A stretch of DNA of 64,000 nucleotides from Fictibacillus nanhaiensis (GCF_023715445.1 NZ_JAMBOD010000001.1:1178001-1242000), one strand, 5' to 3'; positions 54,144-64,000 are shown, counted from the first letter of the stretch. Numbers and translations: made by a program. The notes: a model not told the origin generated them from the letters alone.

Positions 54144-55006
54144 TATTTTAAAAAGTATTCACCTGTACAAATTAATTCTGCCGGACCTGTCATTAATACA
54201 TTTCCATTGTTCTGCCAGTTAATAATAAGATCCCCGCCTGCTAAATGAACAGTTATATCCGTGTTTCTTTCAGATTTACCATTTAGAATTGCTGCAACGG
54301 CAGCTGCACAAGCCCCTGTGCCACATGCTTGAGTAATTCCTGAACCTCTTTCCCATACACGGAAATGCATTTCGCTTTCAGAAACCATCTCAACAAATTC
54401 TGCATTAACCCAATCAGGAAACATAGGATCTTTTTCAATGATGGGTCCAAGCGTATACAATGGTGCTTCCTCAATGTTTTCAACAAAAAATACCGCATGC
54501 GGATTTCCCATCGAGACAGCTGTCATATTGAGTTCAGTGTCTTTAAAAGTAACAGGCTCATTTACAATGGTTTCTTTATTAGAGAACCCTTTTACAGGAA
54601 CTTGATCTGGAGTAAGCATGGGGTTCCCCATATTTACTGTTACCAATCTGACTTTATTTTCTTGATCTGTTGTCAGCTTTGCAGTTACAAGACCGCCAAG
54701 TGTCTCAATATCGAATTCTTTTTCATTTACGATACCATTCTCAAAAGCATATTTTGCTACACATCGCAGTCCATTCCCGCAGTTTTTTGCTTCTGAGCCA
54801 TCATTGTTAAAAATTCTCATTTTTACCGGTGCTTTATCACTTGGGCAGATTAAGATCATTCCGTCAGACCCAATCCCTGTATACGGGTTAGAAACATTAA
54901 CGGCAAGCTTGGGCATATCAGCTTCGGCGATATTTTCCTCAAACATGTTAACGTAGATATAGTTGTTTCCAAGTCCATGCATCTTTGTGAATTTCAATGT
55001 CTTCAT
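54143..55006 (-). CDS. dapF: Diaminopimelate epimerase
   Basis: 287 residues. The two catalytic cysteines are in [12 protein letters not shown] and [11 protein letters not shown]. Opening [17 protein letters not shown] is the Bacillus form. Converts LL- to meso-diaminopimelate for lysine and peptidoglycan. It lies 17 bases after the upstream small gene and has no conventional terminator, only the repeat array. Confidence 0.96.
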   Translation of the reverse strand: MKTLKFTKMHGLGNNYIYVNMFEENIAEADMPKLAVNVSNPYTGIGSDGMILICPSDKAPVKMRIFNNDGSEAKNCGNGLRCVAKYAFENGIVNEKEFDIETLGGLVTAKLTTDQENKVRLVTVNMGNPMLTPDQVPVKGFSNKETIVNEPVTFKDTELNMTAVSMGNPHAVFFVENIEEAPLYTLGPIIEKDPMFPDWVNAEFVEMVSESEMHFRVWERGSGITQACGTGACAAAVAAILNGKSERNTDITVHLAGGDLIINWQNNGNVLMTGPAELICTGEYFLK

Positions 55007-55023
55007 GTTTTGGTTAAAACTCC

Positions 55024-55266
55024 TTATCGTTTGCCTCGTAATTTTTCATCTGTATAAAAGTAATCATCATCCGCATGAAGAATTGTAAGTTTCCCATGAC
55101 AGCATGGCATGATTAATCTTTGCTTTACCCCTTCCTTTGCCAGCTCCATCTGCTCTTCTTTAAAACTTGTAAGCACGTTGTCACTGTTGCAAAAAGGACA
55201 TTCAGCGATATAAATGTCATTCATCATTCTTTCAAACGGCCATGTATATTCAAAGGTTAATTTCAT
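55024..55266 (-). CDS. Hypothetical zinc-ribbon-like protein, 80 aa
   Basis: ATG 55266 ([13 protein letters not shown]) has AGAGG nine bases upstream; ATG 55275 is too close. Four cysteines in CPFCNSDNV and PCCHGK could bind a metal. Probably co-transcribed with dapF. Family not recognised. Confidence 0.65.
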   Translation of the reverse strand: MKLTFEYTWPFERMMNDIYIAECPFCNSDNVLTSFKEEQMELAKEGVKQRLIMPCCHGKLTILHADDDYFYTDEKLRGKR

Positions 55267-55368
55267 GTGTTTCATCCTCTATTTGAAAGGTATGTTAATT
55301 GCATTTTCATTCACAACTAACATTTTTTAAAGTATAATGGGTGATGTAATAAAATACAATAGCGATCC

Positions 55369-55511
55369 ATCTTCGGGGCAGGGTGAAATTCCCGACCGGC
55401 GGTAATTGAAGATTCCCTCTTCATCAGCCCGTGAGCCGATAAAATTTTCATTTTATCAGCTGATCTGGTGTAACTCCAGAGCCGACAGTATAGTCTGGAT
55501 GGGAGAAGATG
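55369..55511 (+). promoter_or_regulatory. FMN riboswitch (RFN element)
   Basis: All conserved blocks are present in order: ATCTTCGGGGCAGGGTG, AATTCCCGACCGGCGGTA, AGCCCGTGAGCC, a variable hairpin, CTGATCTGGTG, CCAGAGCCGACAGT, TAGTCTGGATGGGAGAAGAT. The outer ATCTTC/GAAGAT strands close the P1 stem. It precedes ribU by about 200 bases with a terminator between, so FMN is expected to stop transcription. Confidence 0.97.
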
Positions 55512-55521
55512 TTGGTACAGC

Positions 55522-55543
55522 GGTTCAATCATTTAATTGAACC
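55522..55543 (+). promoter_or_regulatory. Small hairpin in the riboswitch expression platform
   Basis: GGTTCAAT / ATTGAACC perfect stem, six-base loop, just after the aptamer. It may be part of the switching structure. Confidence 0.45.
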
Positions 55544-55608
55544 CTTTGTTTAAGTACGCATTTTTTTTAATAAAATGCTTCTTTCTCATGCTGTTCTTCA
55601 TTCAATCT

Positions 55609-55642
55609 CCTTAGCCCAGCGTTTTTTGGCTAAGGTTTTTTT
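55609..55642 (+). terminator. Riboswitch-controlled terminator
   Basis: CCTTAGCC / GGCTAAGG stem followed by seven T, between the FMN aptamer and ribU. Confidence 0.8.
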
Positions 55643-55708
55643 GTGACAAACAGGCTGTGCTGCATTTGAAATCATTAGATGGCGCAAGACAAAAGAGGAG
55701 AGATTTCA

Positions 55709-56287
55709 ATGCAAAAGGGAAAAATCAAACAAATGGTAGTGGTATCGATGCTCAGCACGATCGCGTATGTGCTCATGATGCTCGACTTTCCGTTCCCAGG
55801 ACTTCCACCATTTCTAAAAATTGATTTCAGTGAGGTTCCTGCCCTGCTAGCGGCTATTATTTTTGGACCTGCAGCAGGTATTATGGTTGAAGCCATAAAA
55901 AACGTACTTCACTATGGGATTGTTGGAAGTTTCACAGGTGTTCCAGTTGGACAATTAGCCAATTTTATAGCAGGAATAATTTTTATACTGCCAGTATCTT
56001 ATCTATTCCGAACAAAGCACACATTTAAACGTCTTTCTCTCGGTTTAATTCTTGGTACTGCACTAATGACATTAATGATGGGATTCCTTAATTATGTTAT
56101 CATTCTGCCGGCATACACTTGGTTCCTTGGAGCTGAGCCAATGTCCAGCCAGGTGATGATGGATTTAATCCTAAAAGGGATTACTCCTTTTAACCTCATA
56201 AAGGGTACGATTATTACCCTATTATTCTTAGCAATATATAACAGAATGAAGCCTTGGGTGATGAGACAGATCAGCCAGCAGGCTTAA
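55709..56287 (+). CDS. ribU: Riboflavin ECF transporter S component
   Basis: 192 residues, six helices (ypaA in B. subtilis). PFPGLPPFLKIDFSEVPALLA is the RibU substrate-site segment, followed by GPAAGIMVEAIKNVLHY. Takes up riboflavin with the shared ECF module encoded elsewhere. Start ATG 55709 with GAGGAGAG upstream. Regulated by the FMN riboswitch. Confidence 0.93.
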   Translation: MQKGKIKQMVVVSMLSTIAYVLMMLDFPFPGLPPFLKIDFSEVPALLAAIIFGPAAGIMVEAIKNVLHYGIVGSFTGVPVGQLANFIAGIIFILPVSYLFRTKHTFKRLSLGLILGTALMTLMMGFLNYVIILPAYTWFLGAEPMSSQVMMDLILKGITPFNLIKGTIITLLFLAIYNRMKPWVMRQISQQA

Positions 56288-56295
56288 ATAGATGA

Positions 56296-56332
56296 AAAAA
56301 CCGCTGCGTATTTAGGTACGCAGCGGTTTTCT
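56296..56332 (+). terminator. Terminator after ribU
   Basis: AAAACCGCTGCGTA / TACGCAGCGGTTTT stem followed by CTGATTT. Confidence 0.8.
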
Positions 56333-56382
56333 GATTTGCAGGCTGTCGGGATCCAAACGGTGTTTTGCTTTATTTGAACCAC

Positions 56383-56412
56383 AAAAAATGCCCAAGCAAG
56401 CGCTTGAGCATC
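56383..56412 (-). terminator. Terminator after yutK
   Basis: ATGC-CAAGC / GCTTG-GCAT stem; on the minus strand it runs into six T. Confidence 0.75.
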
Positions 56413-56426
56413 TTTTTATACCTATT

Positions 56427-57641
56427 TTATAGAATAAACATACCAGCGATTGCACCGCTTAGTAAGTTAGCAAGTGTTGCAGCGATTACTGCACGCATTC
56501 CAAGTCTTGCGATGTCTGAACGACGGTTTGGCGCCATCGCTCCAAGACCACCTAGAAGGATCGCGATAGATGAAAGGTTTGCAAAACCACAAAGTGCAAA
56601 GCTGACAACCGCAACCGTTTTAGGCATAAGATCAGGAATTTGAGGTGCAAATGAAGAATAAGCAACGAACTCATTCAATACAATTTTTTGTCCGATAAAA
56701 GTACCGGCTTTTACTGCCTCTTCCCAAGGAACACCGATTATAAATGCGATTGGTGCAAATAAATAACCTAGGATTTGCTGAAGTGTAATATCATAGCCGA
56801 ACCATCCGCCGATACCGCCAAGGATCCCGTTTACTAGAGCAATTAATGCGATGAACGCTAATAGCATAGCTCCAACGTTTAGTGCGATTTGAAGACCGTC
56901 ACCAGCCCCTTTTGCCGCTGCATCGATCACGTTTACTGTATCTTTGTCACGCTCAAGTTTAATTTCACCCATTGTTTCAGGCTCATCTGTTTCAGGAACA
57001 ACAATTTTCGCAACTGCAAGTCCTGCAGGAGCACACATAAAGCTCGCTGCGATTAAGTACTCTAGAGGTACACCTAGCAAGTAGTAACCAATCAGTACAG
57101 AACCAGCTACAGATGCGAGTCCCCCAACCATTACAGCAAAAAGCTCAGATTGTGTTAAACGATTCATATATGGACGGATTACAAGAGGTGCTTCAGTTTG
57201 TCCTAAGAAAATATTTGCTGTAGCACTCATGGATTCTGCTTTACTTGTTCCTAATAATTTCGATAAAGCTCCACCTAGAATTCGAACAACCCACTGCATA
57301 ATTCCAAGATAATATAAAACTGAGATCAATGATGAGAAGAAAATAATTACTGTTAATACTTGAAACGCAAAGATGAAGCCTTTTCCTTCTTCAGGAATCA
57401 TACTTCCAAATAAGAAATCTACCCCTTCATTTGCATAAGCAACTACGTTTGAAACTTTTTGGGATACTCCCTGTAATGCTTTTTTACCCGCTTCCCACTT
57501 TAGAACGATTAAAGCAAAGGAAACCTGAATAGCAAGAGCACCCAGTACTGTTCGCCAGTTAATCGCTTTCTTATTTTTAGACAGCAAGAATGCGATTACA
57601 AGAATAAACAGCATTCCACCTATTCCCCATAAAATTTCCAT
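56427..57641 (-). CDS. yutK: Concentrative nucleoside transporter (NupC family)
   Basis: 404 residues with about ten helices. [18 protein letters not shown] and [18 protein letters not shown] are the CNT substrate and sodium/proton sites; [22 protein letters not shown] is the conserved late segment. The place between yuzB and dapF corresponds to B. subtilis yutK. A cre-like palindrome lies 26 bases upstream. Confidence 0.9.
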   Translation of the reverse strand: MEILWGIGGMLFILVIAFLLSKNKKAINWRTVLGALAIQVSFALIVLKWEAGKKALQGVSQKVSNVVAYANEGVDFLFGSMIPEEGKGFIFAFQVLTVIIFFSSLISVLYYLGIMQWVVRILGGALSKLLGTSKAESMSATANIFLGQTEAPLVIRPYMNRLTQSELFAVMVGGLASVAGSVLIGYYLLGVPLEYLIAASFMCAPAGLAVAKIVVPETDEPETMGEIKLERDKDTVNVIDAAAKGAGDGLQIALNVGAMLLAFIALIALVNGILGGIGGWFGYDITLQQILGYLFAPIAFIIGVPWEEAVKAGTFIGQKIVLNEFVAYSSFAPQIPDLMPKTVAVVSFALCGFANLSSIAILLGGLGAMAPNRRSDIARLGMRAVIAATLANLLSGAIAGMFIL

Positions 57642-57666
57642 ATTTACACCCCTTTTATTAGTTAGA

Positions 57667-57680
57667 AGAAAACGCTTTCT
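57667..57680. promoter_or_regulatory. cre-like site (CcpA) before yutK
   Basis: AGAAAACGCTTTCT matches the cre consensus TGWAANCGNTNWCA except at its two end bases and is near-palindromic. Nucleoside transporters are commonly under catabolite control in Bacillus. Confidence 0.5.
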
Positions 57681-57810
57681 TTTAATGTGCTAGTTGTCAG
57701 ACATCGAATGACTGACCCTTTAATAATGTAACAAATTTCGACAAAAATGCAATCCCTTTTTCATAAATTAATCTTAGATATTTTTCCCAATATACTAAAC
57801 CGTATCCAAT

Positions 57811-57845
57811 AAAAAAACAGCTCCTCAGTAAAATTTGAGAAGCTG
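57811..57845 (-). terminator. Terminator after yuzB
   Basis: AGCT-CTCA / TGAG-AGCT stem with T-run on the minus strand. Confidence 0.75.
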
Positions 57846-57849
57846 CCGT

Positions 57850-58086
57850 TTAAAACATACCGTTTTCATCTATATGATTGTAAATATTTTTTACGAGTTC
57901 TTCTGGTGTTTCCCCATGGACGATATCTCCATTTACAAGGGCAAAAAGCGACTTAGCACACTGTCCGCAATAACCAAGACAGCCGTACTCTATCACATCC
58001 AGATCATAATCCTTTTCAAGTTCCTCAAGTGCTCTTTGAGCTCCACTTGCTAAGTTGCTTACACAAAACTCAATAATCGGTCTCAT
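57850..58086 (-). CDS. yuzB: YuzB-family protein (DUF1450)
   Basis: 78 residues, the exact family length. [14 protein letters not shown] and [23 protein letters not shown] hold four cysteines in a thioredoxin-like (ferredoxin-like) pattern. Start ATG 58086 with AGAGG upstream. Lies between yutK and yutJ as in B. subtilis. Function unknown. Confidence 0.92.
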   Translation of the reverse strand: MRPIIEFCVSNLASGAQRALEELEKDYDLDVIEYGCLGYCGQCAKSLFALVNGDIVHGETPEELVKNIYNHIDENGMF

Positions 58087-58314
58087 CTTTCGTTTCACCT
58101 CTTAATGAATCCATCCTAACGGTTTATTTAAGGCTAGTCAATGTAAACACTTCGATTTTTCCGCAAAAATAGTTGTGAATTTATAGCAAAGTGCTATACT
58201 TAAACATGTCAAAAACGTGAAATCGTTTACTTTCAGCCATTTAAGGTTAATTGATACTATACACTATTATAATCATAGATAAGAATTGTCTTGAAAGAAA
58301 AGGGGAAATGACAA

Positions 58315-59379
58315 ATGAAGCACCTCGTTTTACTTGGCGGAGGATATGGAAATATGCGTGTGTTAAAGAGGCTTCTTAATTCCTCAGACCTCCCTGAAAA
58401 CATTCAGCTTACACTCATTGACCGTGTACCATATCATTGTTTAAAAACCGAATATTATGCATTGGCTGCCGGAACAATTTCCGATCACCATGTACGTGTA
58501 ACGTTTCCTGATCACCCTCGCCTAAACATTAAATATGGTGAAGTAACAGGAATCGACATTAAAGAGAAAAAAGTACTTCTAAAAGATCAGGACGCAGTTT
58601 CCTATGATGATCTTATTATCGGACTAGGATGTGAAGATAAGTATCATAATGTGCCAGGTGCAGATCAATTCACACTAAGTATCCAAACCATCGATAAATC
58701 CCGTCACACATATCAAGTACTTAACAACTTGCATGCTAACGCAGTTGTTGGTGTGGTCGGAGCCGGTCTTTCAGGGGTTGAGCTGGCTTCGGAACTTCGT
58801 GAGAGCCGTCCAGATTTAACCATTAAGTTATTTGACCGCGGAGATATCATTCTTTCAGGATACAAAAAAAGACTAAGCAACTATGTTCAAAACTGGTTTC
58901 TAGAGCATGGTGTAGAAGTGATCAATAACTCTAATGTTACTAAAGTAGAAGAAGGCGCGCTTTATAACCATGATGAAAAGGTTGAATGTGACGCAATCGT
59001 ATGGACAGCGGGTATTCAGCCTAGCCATATTGTAAGAGAGCTTGATGTTAAAAAAGACAGTCAAGGTCGTGTCGTACTAACCGAACATCACCACCTTCCT
59101 TCTGAAGAGCATGTATATGTAGTTGGTGACTGTGCAAGTCTACCTTATGCACCGAGCGCACAGCTGGCCGAGGAACAAGCTGAACAGATTTCGCAGGTAT
59201 TATTAGCTCGCTGGAATAATCAGCCGCTCCCGGAAATGAACGAGATCAAATTAAAAGGTGTTATGGGATCTCTCGGCAAAAAGAGCGGATTCGGCACAAT
59301 GGGAAGTACCGCTTTAATCGGACGTGTACCTCGGTTATTAAAATCAGGTATCTTATGGCTATATAAATATCAAGTATAA
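58315..59379 (+). CDS. yutJ: YutJ, NADH dehydrogenase-like flavoprotein
   Basis: 354 residues. FAD site LVLLGGGYGNMRVLKRL, NADH site VGVVGAGLSGVELASEL, and second FAD segment HVYVVGDCASLPYAPSAQ. Shorter than YumB and ends without its extended C-terminus. GGGGAAATG lies upstream of the ATG. Divergent from yuzB as in B. subtilis. The physiological acceptor is unknown. Confidence 0.9.
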   Translation: MKHLVLLGGGYGNMRVLKRLLNSSDLPENIQLTLIDRVPYHCLKTEYYALAAGTISDHHVRVTFPDHPRLNIKYGEVTGIDIKEKKVLLKDQDAVSYDDLIIGLGCEDKYHNVPGADQFTLSIQTIDKSRHTYQVLNNLHANAVVGVVGAGLSGVELASELRESRPDLTIKLFDRGDIILSGYKKRLSNYVQNWFLEHGVEVINNSNVTKVEEGALYNHDEKVECDAIVWTAGIQPSHIVRELDVKKDSQGRVVLTEHHHLPSEEHVYVVGDCASLPYAPSAQLAEEQAEQISQVLLARWNNQPLPEMNEIKLKGVMGSLGKKSGFGTMGSTALIGRVPRLLKSGILWLYKYQV

Positions 59380-59381
59380 AA

Positions 59382-59409
59382 AAAGCCCTTGCTTCTGCAA
59401 GGGTTTTTT
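59382..59409. terminator. Terminator after yutJ
   Basis: AAGCCCTTGC / GCAAGGGTTT stem with a four-base loop and six T. Confidence 0.8.
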
Positions 59410-59418
59410 CAATAATAA

Positions 59419-59724
59419 TTACCACCAATAAGGACGGAAACGGCGAACTCGGAAAAACGGAAAACCAAATAATCCAAAGCCTGGAATAAATGGTCCTACA
59501 AAAATGATTCGGCTGTCACGCTGTTCACTTTCACCCGCCATGATCAAATACATATTATCCTGGTCATAACTATGCAATTTGCCATAATATACATTGCCAT
59601 CATTCAGTTCGATGGTAACATTCTGTCCCATATATTTCCGACAAAGATCATGATAGTGATGGTGATAATGGCCAGCGTTTGAAGATTCATCTTTATACTT
59701 TTTACCTCTTAAAGGGTTCAACAA
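59419..59724 (-). CDS. LSm-like small protein with aromatic tail
   Basis: AGGAGG nine bases before TTG 59724 fixes the start; the frame continues upstream without a ribosome site. About 101 residues: a His-rich stretch (AGHYHHHYHDL), an Sm-like strand pattern (MGQNVTIELNDGNVYYGKLHSYDQ then MYLIMAG), and a Gly/Phe/Arg/Trp-rich tail ending FRPYWW. The tail resembles short spore-coat proteins. No firm family. Confidence 0.65.
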   Translation of the reverse strand: MLNPLRGKKYKDESSNAGHYHHHYHDLCRKYMGQNVTIELNDGNVYYGKLHSYDQDNMYLIMAGESEQRDSRIIFVGPFIPGFGLFGFPFFRVRRFRPYWW

Positions 59725-59812
59725 TTCGCTTTGCCTCCTTTTTTTCCATAACATCATATTCGGAAAAAGAGACAAAGTATGTGTACAGACCCAATTCATA
59801 AAAAATAGGCGC

Positions 59813-60136
59813 TTAACTTACAGCGCCATAACCATTCTGTTCAATAATGCTATAGATCGTTTTAAGGTTGGGATTCCCTTCTGCAACAACCTCACTATCG
59901 ATCACAACTACTGGATAAAACAAATCTTCTTCTATTATTCTTTCGGAAAATAAGCGATCCGTTTCATTTTCCGGTTTTTCCATATCTATATAAAGCACTT
60001 GAAATACGGTGTTTGGATATTTTCTGGAGATTGCAGCCTCCAGCCATTCAGCTGTCTCTTTTGCTGAAGGAAGATGTACGCAGCTCGCACATTTTTGTTC
60101 GGCACCATATACTTTTATTAGCAAAGAATTTTTCAT
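59813..60136 (-). CDS. yuzD: YuzD-family thioredoxin-like protein (DUF1462)
   Basis: 107 residues. VYGAEQKCASCVHLPSAKETAEWLEAAI opens the family, with a CxxC pair; FYPVVVIDSEVVAEGNPNL supplies the cis-Pro-like region of a thioredoxin fold. Divergent from yutI, as in B. subtilis. Possible role in Fe-S or redox handling, unproven. Confidence 0.92.
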   Translation of the reverse strand: MKNSLLIKVYGAEQKCASCVHLPSAKETAEWLEAAISRKYPNTVFQVLYIDMEKPENETDRLFSERIIEEDLFYPVVVIDSEVVAEGNPNLKTIYSIIEQNGYGAVS

Positions 60137-60294
60137 GAAGAATCACCTCAATGTATGCGCTTATTTGCTTCCATCATACCGTATTTTGGAGGAAAGAAAA
60201 AGGAGCAAATATCATGATGCTTGCTCATGGATTTTTTATACCATTTCCCGTATACTAAAGGTAAGTTCTTTTTAAGAAAGGAGCCTTGATAGTT

Positions 60295-60540
60295 ATGGCT
60301 GAAACTCAAAACTTAGAGATGCGTGAACAAGTAGAAGAAGTTCTTGATAAATTACGCCCTTTCCTTCTTCGTGACGGAGGAGACGTTGAATTAGTGGATA
60401 TTGAAGAGGGTGTAGTTAAAGTACGCCTTATGGGTGCTTGCGGAAGCTGCCCAAGTTCAACAATCACACTAAAAGCTGGAATTGAACGTGCACTGTTAGA
60501 AGAAGTTCCTGGCGTTGTTGAATTAGAACAAGTATTCTAA
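60295..60540 (+). CDS. yutI: NifU-type iron-sulfur scaffold
   Basis: 81 residues, only the NifU C-terminal domain. Cluster motif CGSCPSS within [15 protein letters not shown]. Transfers Fe-S clusters; in B. subtilis YutI is the sole protein of this kind. Start ATG 60295 with AAGGAG upstream. Confidence 0.94.
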   Translation: MAETQNLEMREQVEEVLDKLRPFLLRDGGDVELVDIEEGVVKVRLMGACGSCPSSTITLKAGIERALLEEVPGVVELEQVF

Positions 60541-60552
60541 TTTAAAATGATT

Positions 60553-60585
60553 AAGCCGCTCTGAAATTAGAGCGGCTTTTTTTTT
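60553..60585 (+). terminator. Terminator after yutI
   Basis: AAGCCGCTCT / AGAGCGGCTT perfect stem and nine T. Confidence 0.88.
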
Positions 60586-60655
60586 ATTCTTTTCTAGAGG
60601 CTCTTTTCTAAAAGATTGTTTCTGGGGGATTTTTGTGATACGCCTCCAGCGACAT

Positions 60656-60787
60656 GTTGATTGGAGTGTAAGCTCTCTTCAGCAGATTTTCTTGTAGACG
60701 CAGGAGCAGCACTTCATATATCTTTCACGGAGCTCACCTTACCTCTCGCGGAAAGCGAGCATCCTGGAGCGAAATATCAACCACTTC
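60656..60787. repeat. Degenerate interspersed intergenic repeat
   Basis: The segment opens with GTTGATTGGAGTG and closes with CGCGGAAAGCGAGC, CTGGAGCG and ATCAAC, so GTTGAT and ATCAAC are inverted at its ends. From memory, this is the plan of a GC-rich repeat of about 130-180 bp scattered in many Bacillus genomes (GATTGGAG ... GCGGAAAGCGAGCGCCTGGAG ... ATCAAC). This copy is eroded. It fills the gap between the yutI terminator and argF. Confidence 0.6.
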
Positions 60788-60801
60788 TAAAGCAACAAAG
60801 T

Positions 60802-61749
60802 TTATGACATTAAATGAACAAGCAATGCTTTTTGTGCGTGAAGACGGTTTTCAGCTTCATGAAAAACAACAGAATGATGTCCATCAATTATATCAGCTGT
60901 AACTTCCTCTCCGCGATGTGCTGGCAGACAGTGCATGAATATATAATCTTTTTTTGCATGTGACACAAGCTGTTCGTTTACTTGATAAGGTTCAAAATGA
61001 GCTATTCTCTCTTCGGCTTCACTTTCCTGCCCCATGCTTGCCCATACATCCGTATAAATGACATCACTGTTATTAACGCCTTTTACTGGATTATTAGTAA
61101 CTTCCACAGTAGATCCTGTCTGATTAGCGATCTCTTTTGCATATGAAACAATCTCTTTTTTTGGTTCATAATTTTTTGGAGTAATAATTGTGCAATTCAT
61201 ACCAACTTTAGCTGCACCTATCAGAAGAGAATGAGCAACATTATTGCCATCCCCGATATAGGCTAGTTTTTTTCCTTTAAATGACCCTTTGTACTCCAAA
61301 ATAGTCAGCAGATCAGCGAGTGCCTGGCATGGGTGAAAATCATCTGTCAGACCATTGATTACTGGAATGGTACTGTTTTGAGCTAACTCTTCCACCGTCG
61401 ACTGGTGGAAGGTACGTATCATCAAACCGTCCAAGTATCCTGAAAGAACCTTCGCCGTATCTGAAACGGATTCGCCTCTGCCCATTTGTATATCGCGAGT
61501 ACTTAAGTGGATAGCGTGACCACCAAGCTTAAGCATCGCCGCTTCGAATGAAACACGGGTACGCGTGGATGATTTTTCAAAAATCATCCCGAGAATTTTA
61601 CCTTTCAATAAAGGTGGTGGAGAAGCTCCCTGCTTTTTTAAGTCTTTTGCCAGATTTAAGAGATCAATAATTTCATTTGTGGAATAGTCGAGTAATGTAA
61701 GGAAATCTTTTTTAGTTCTCGTCGTGCGTAAAGGATGAACGATAGACAT
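60802..61749 (-). CDS. argF: Ornithine carbamoyltransferase
   Basis: 315 residues. Carbamoyl-phosphate loop [17 protein letters not shown], ornithine-binding DVWASMGQE and the catalytic [10 protein letters not shown] are intact. Makes citrulline from ornithine. The start overlaps the carB stop by one base (TGATG), so it is translationally coupled as in the arg-carAB-argF operon of B. subtilis. No ARG box is visible here; the operon promoter lies beyond the window. Confidence 0.96.
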   Translation of the reverse strand: MSIVHPLRTTRTKKDFLTLLDYSTNEIIDLLNLAKDLKKQGASPPPLLKGKILGMIFEKSSTRTRVSFEAAMLKLGGHAIHLSTRDIQMGRGESVSDTAKVLSGYLDGLMIRTFHQSTVEELAQNSTIPVINGLTDDFHPCQALADLLTILEYKGSFKGKKLAYIGDGNNVAHSLLIGAAKVGMNCTIITPKNYEPKKEIVSYAKEIANQTGSTVEVTNNPVKGVNNSDVIYTDVWASMGQESEAEERIAHFEPYQVNEQLVSHAKKDYIFMHCLPAHRGEEVTADIIDGHHSVVFHEAENRLHAQKALLVHLMS

Positions 61750-64000
61750 CAGATCAGCACTTCCTTTCTTGTATTCATTAATAAAGCTGCCGCTTGCAGA
61801 TATGCTCGTGCTGTTTCTTTTCGGCTGAAAACATGTATTCTTTCCAGTACAGCCTTTTTGGCGGAAGAATGATTTGTCTCATCTGTGAAATTTATATAAG
61901 CCGCTTTTTTATCTGTTTTAAGCCACTCTTCAAAAGGCATATCTTCTTCTGTTATGACTTGGAAGCCCAGTTCTTTCCATTTTTCAGATTCTGTTTTAGC
62001 TGAATCTCCTTCTGCAAACATACTGCCTTCAAAGCTCCAGACGTCACTTAATTGGAGGCTCGAACCTTTCAATGCTTTAAGCAAAGCCGATAGATAATCT
62101 TTGTCTGTACCGATCACTTCCCCGGTTGATGTCATCATTGGACATAGAACAGGTGAAACTCCTGAAAGCTTGATCGTTGAAAAAACTGGAGCTTTTACTG
62201 TAACAAAGGGCTGGCCGTTATGCTCTTTCTCAAGATTCAATTGGCTTATTGCAGATCCGAGCATCAGCTCTGTTGCTTTTTGAACTAAATTAATATCCGT
62301 AATCTTACTCATAATCGGTACAGTTCTTGAAGCTCTTGGATTTACTTCAATCACATACACGTCTTCATTTTTAATTGCGAACTGAATGTTGAATAACCCT
62401 TTGTAGTTCATACTTTCTGCAATTTTCTTTGAATAAGAAATCAAACGTTCTTGGACAGTATCTGAAAGTGTCTGAGGCGGGGTAACGGTTAAGCTGTCAC
62501 CAGAATGAACACCTGTGCCTTCAATATGTTCAAAAATCCCCGGAATGTAAATGTCAGCTCCATCTGTTAACACATCCACCTCAGCTTCTTTTCCTATTAG
62601 GAAAGTATCGATTAAGATCGGGTAGCTAACATCTGCTTTCAACAAAAATTCACTTAGTTCCAGGGCCGAATAAAACACCTTCATTCCGCTTCCCCCGATT
62701 ACATAAGAAGGACGAACAAGAACTGGAAAACCAAGTATTTCTGCAAATTTTTTCGTTTCTTCTTCATTATGAGCAGTGAATCCATCTAATTTAGGGATAC
62801 TGATATTCTCTAAAAATTGATAGAAGCGTTCTCTGTCTTCCATCTGATCTACCGTATCTGCTGGAGTACCTAAAACGTGAACCCCAGCCTTCTCTAATTT
62901 TTCAGCTAAGTTTATGGACGTCTGCCCGCCGAACTGTAAAATAACATCAGTAATTCCTTCAAACTGCAATACGTTATAGATGTCCTCAAACGTTAACGGT
63001 TCGAAGTATAAAGAATCTGATACTTCATAATCCGTACTGACTGTTTCAGGATTGTTATTAATCAGAATAGCCTCATATCCCAGTTTGTTAAGAGCTAATG
63101 CACTATGGACACAGCAATAATCAAACTCCACTCCTTGCCCGATTCGTATCGGGCCTGAACCAATAACCGCAACTTTCTTCTTCTGTTCTGGCTGTTTATC
63201 ACTTACTCCACTCCAGCTAGAATAAAAATAGGTGGTTTTCGCTTCGAATTCTGCCGCACAAGTATCAACCATTTTGTAGGAAGGAATGATGTTCCATTCT
63301 TCCCGTTTGCTCCGTACGTCAAATTCAGATACAGACCAAATAGCTGAAAGATATTGATCCGAAAAGCCTAACTTTTTTGCGGTCTGCATGTGTGATTCAC
63401 CAATTTTGTCCAAGCTTACCTCTTTTAGTGTCTTATCGATGTGAACCATCTGGCTGAAAACGGATAAAAAGTAAGGCGATATCTTTGTTATGCTTTGAAT
63501 TTCATCTGCTGAAACATCACGGCGCAGCAGTTCAAGAACTGCAAAAAAGCGCCGGTCGTCCGCGTTGGCTGCTAAATCGTACAGTGTCTCTTTTTCAATA
63601 GAAATCAGTTCCTTTAAAAACATGCCCTCCGTTTTTAACTCCAGTGATCGGATTGCCTTTTGAAAGGCAGCTGCCATGTTTCTCTCTAGCGCCATTACTT
63701 CTCCTGTTGCCTTCATCTGTGTCCCTAGCTTCCGGTCTGCATCATGAAATTTATCAAAGGGCCATCGAGGCATTTTAACTGCAACATAATCCAGAGCAGG
63801 TTCAAAGCTTGCGAATGTAGTTCCCGTTACAGGATTCTTCAGTTCATGAAGATTGTAGCCGAGAGCAAGTTTGGCTGCGATTTTGGCAATCGGGTAGCCT
63901 GTAGCCTTTGAAGCAAGTGCAGAAGAACGGCTCACGCGCGGATTCACCTCGATCAAATAATATTCAGATGTATGAGGATCAAGGGCAAATTGAATGTTGC
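61749..64000 (-). CDS. carB: Carbamoyl-phosphate synthase large subunit (arginine-specific), 5' end missing
   Basis: About 750 C-terminal residues are visible; the frame stays open to the window edge. Present are the end of the first ATP-grasp domain ([23 protein letters not shown]), the oligomerisation region, the second ATP-grasp domain ([47 protein letters not shown]) and a short MGS-like allosteric end. Coupling to argF identifies it as the arginine-operon copy rather than pyrAB. carA and other arg genes are expected to the right. Confidence 0.95.
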   Translation of the reverse strand, partial: NIQFALDPHTSEYYLIEVNPRVSRSSALASKATGYPIAKIAAKLALGYNLHELKNPVTGTTFASFEPALDYVAVKMPRWPFDKFHDADRKLGTQMKATGEVMALERNMAAAFQKAIRSLELKTEGMFLKELISIEKETLYDLAANADDRRFFAVLELLRRDVSADEIQSITKISPYFLSVFSQMVHIDKTLKEVSLDKIGESHMQTAKKLGFSDQYLSAIWSVSEFDVRSKREEWNIIPSYKMVDTCAAEFEAKTTYFYSSWSGVSDKQPEQKKKVAVIGSGPIRIGQGVEFDYCCVHSALALNKLGYEAILINNNPETVSTDYEVSDSLYFEPLTFEDIYNVLQFEGITDVILQFGGQTSINLAEKLEKAGVHVLGTPADTVDQMEDRERFYQFLENISIPKLDGFTAHNEEETKKFAEILGFPVLVRPSYVIGGSGMKVFYSALELSEFLLKADVSYPILIDTFLIGKEAEVDVLTDGADIYIPGIFEHIEGTGVHSGDSLTVTPPQTLSDTVQERLISYSKKIAESMNYKGLFNIQFAIKNEDVYVIEVNPRASRTVPIMSKITDINLVQKATELMLGSAISQLNLEKEHNGQPFVTVKAPVFSTIKLSGVSPVLCPMMTSTGEVIGTDKDYLSALLKALKGSSLQLSDVWSFEGSMFAEGDSAKTESEKWKELGFQVITEEDMPFEEWLKTDKKAAYINFTDETNHSSAKKAVLERIHVFSRKETARAYLQAAALLMNTRKEVLI

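Noticed and set aside
53997-54248. Plus-strand frame of 83 residues through the repeat array
   Set aside because: It translates the array and the antisense of dapF; the sequence is not protein-like and lacks a ribosome site.
61749-64000. 5'-truncated carB pseudogene
   Set aside because: The frame is open to the last base of the window; the truncation is the window edge.

Overview
The window is a piece of a low-GC, endospore-forming Bacillaceae chromosome. The evidence is spore genes (a ger germination operon, CotF-like coat proteins, YjcZ, a Spo0E-like protein), AGGAGG-type ribosome sites, and long collinearity with the Bacillus subtilis yug-yui-yum-yut region. The genus cannot be fixed from the sequence. 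A Fictibacillus-like member would fit, but that is a guess.

Layout. 1-5371 looks like the right end of an integrated or decayed island: a GC-rich MFS remnant, a gerA-gerC-gerB operon, a frameshifted histidine-phosphatase pseudogene and an unrecognised remnant. It ends at an orphan T-arm/acceptor sequence resembling the 3' end of tmRNA. 5400-23600 is accessory and housekeeping mix: small membrane and spore proteins, an AlkP-family phosphodiesterase with a UMF1 transporter, YhgE, coat proteins, an M14 carboxypeptidase, an FNT channel, an EamA exporter, an amino-acid ABC operon and a multi-PAS kinase. 24091-26027 is a two-gene sigI-like/rsgI operon in which the sigma-like protein lacks region 2. 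26100-31020 matches yugO, yugN, pgi, yugJ, yuzA and yugI. 31087-41206 holds asnB, a fumarase/aspartase-family lyase, yjcZ, a hydrolase, a CvfC-like protein, kynU-kynB and a CapA-like protein. 41246-50029 is the yui block (yuiF, pepA, yuiD, yuiC, yuiB, yuiA, then yumB). 50317-60540 is the yum/yut block (yumC, yutM, dapF, yutK, yuzB, yutJ, yuzD, yutI), with mqnE and an FMN riboswitch-controlled ribU inserted. The right edge holds argF and most of carB, the end of an arginine operon entering from outside the window.

How the genes connect. Redox and iron-sulfur functions cluster at 48.7-60.5 kb (NDH-2 YumB under a likely Rex operator, YumC, YutJ, A-type carrier YutM, NifU-type YutI, menaquinone enzyme MqnE). 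Spore genes are dispersed.

The less ordinary items are: the truncated SigI-like/RsgI pair; two intergenic arrays with different core words but the same 20-21 bp period (47341-47420 and 54021-54143); a candidate C-rich small RNA near 34.75 kb; perfect palindromes before yhgE and yuiF; the Rex-like box before yumB; and a degenerate interspersed repeat before argF. All family assignments were made by reading motifs by eye; no database search was run.
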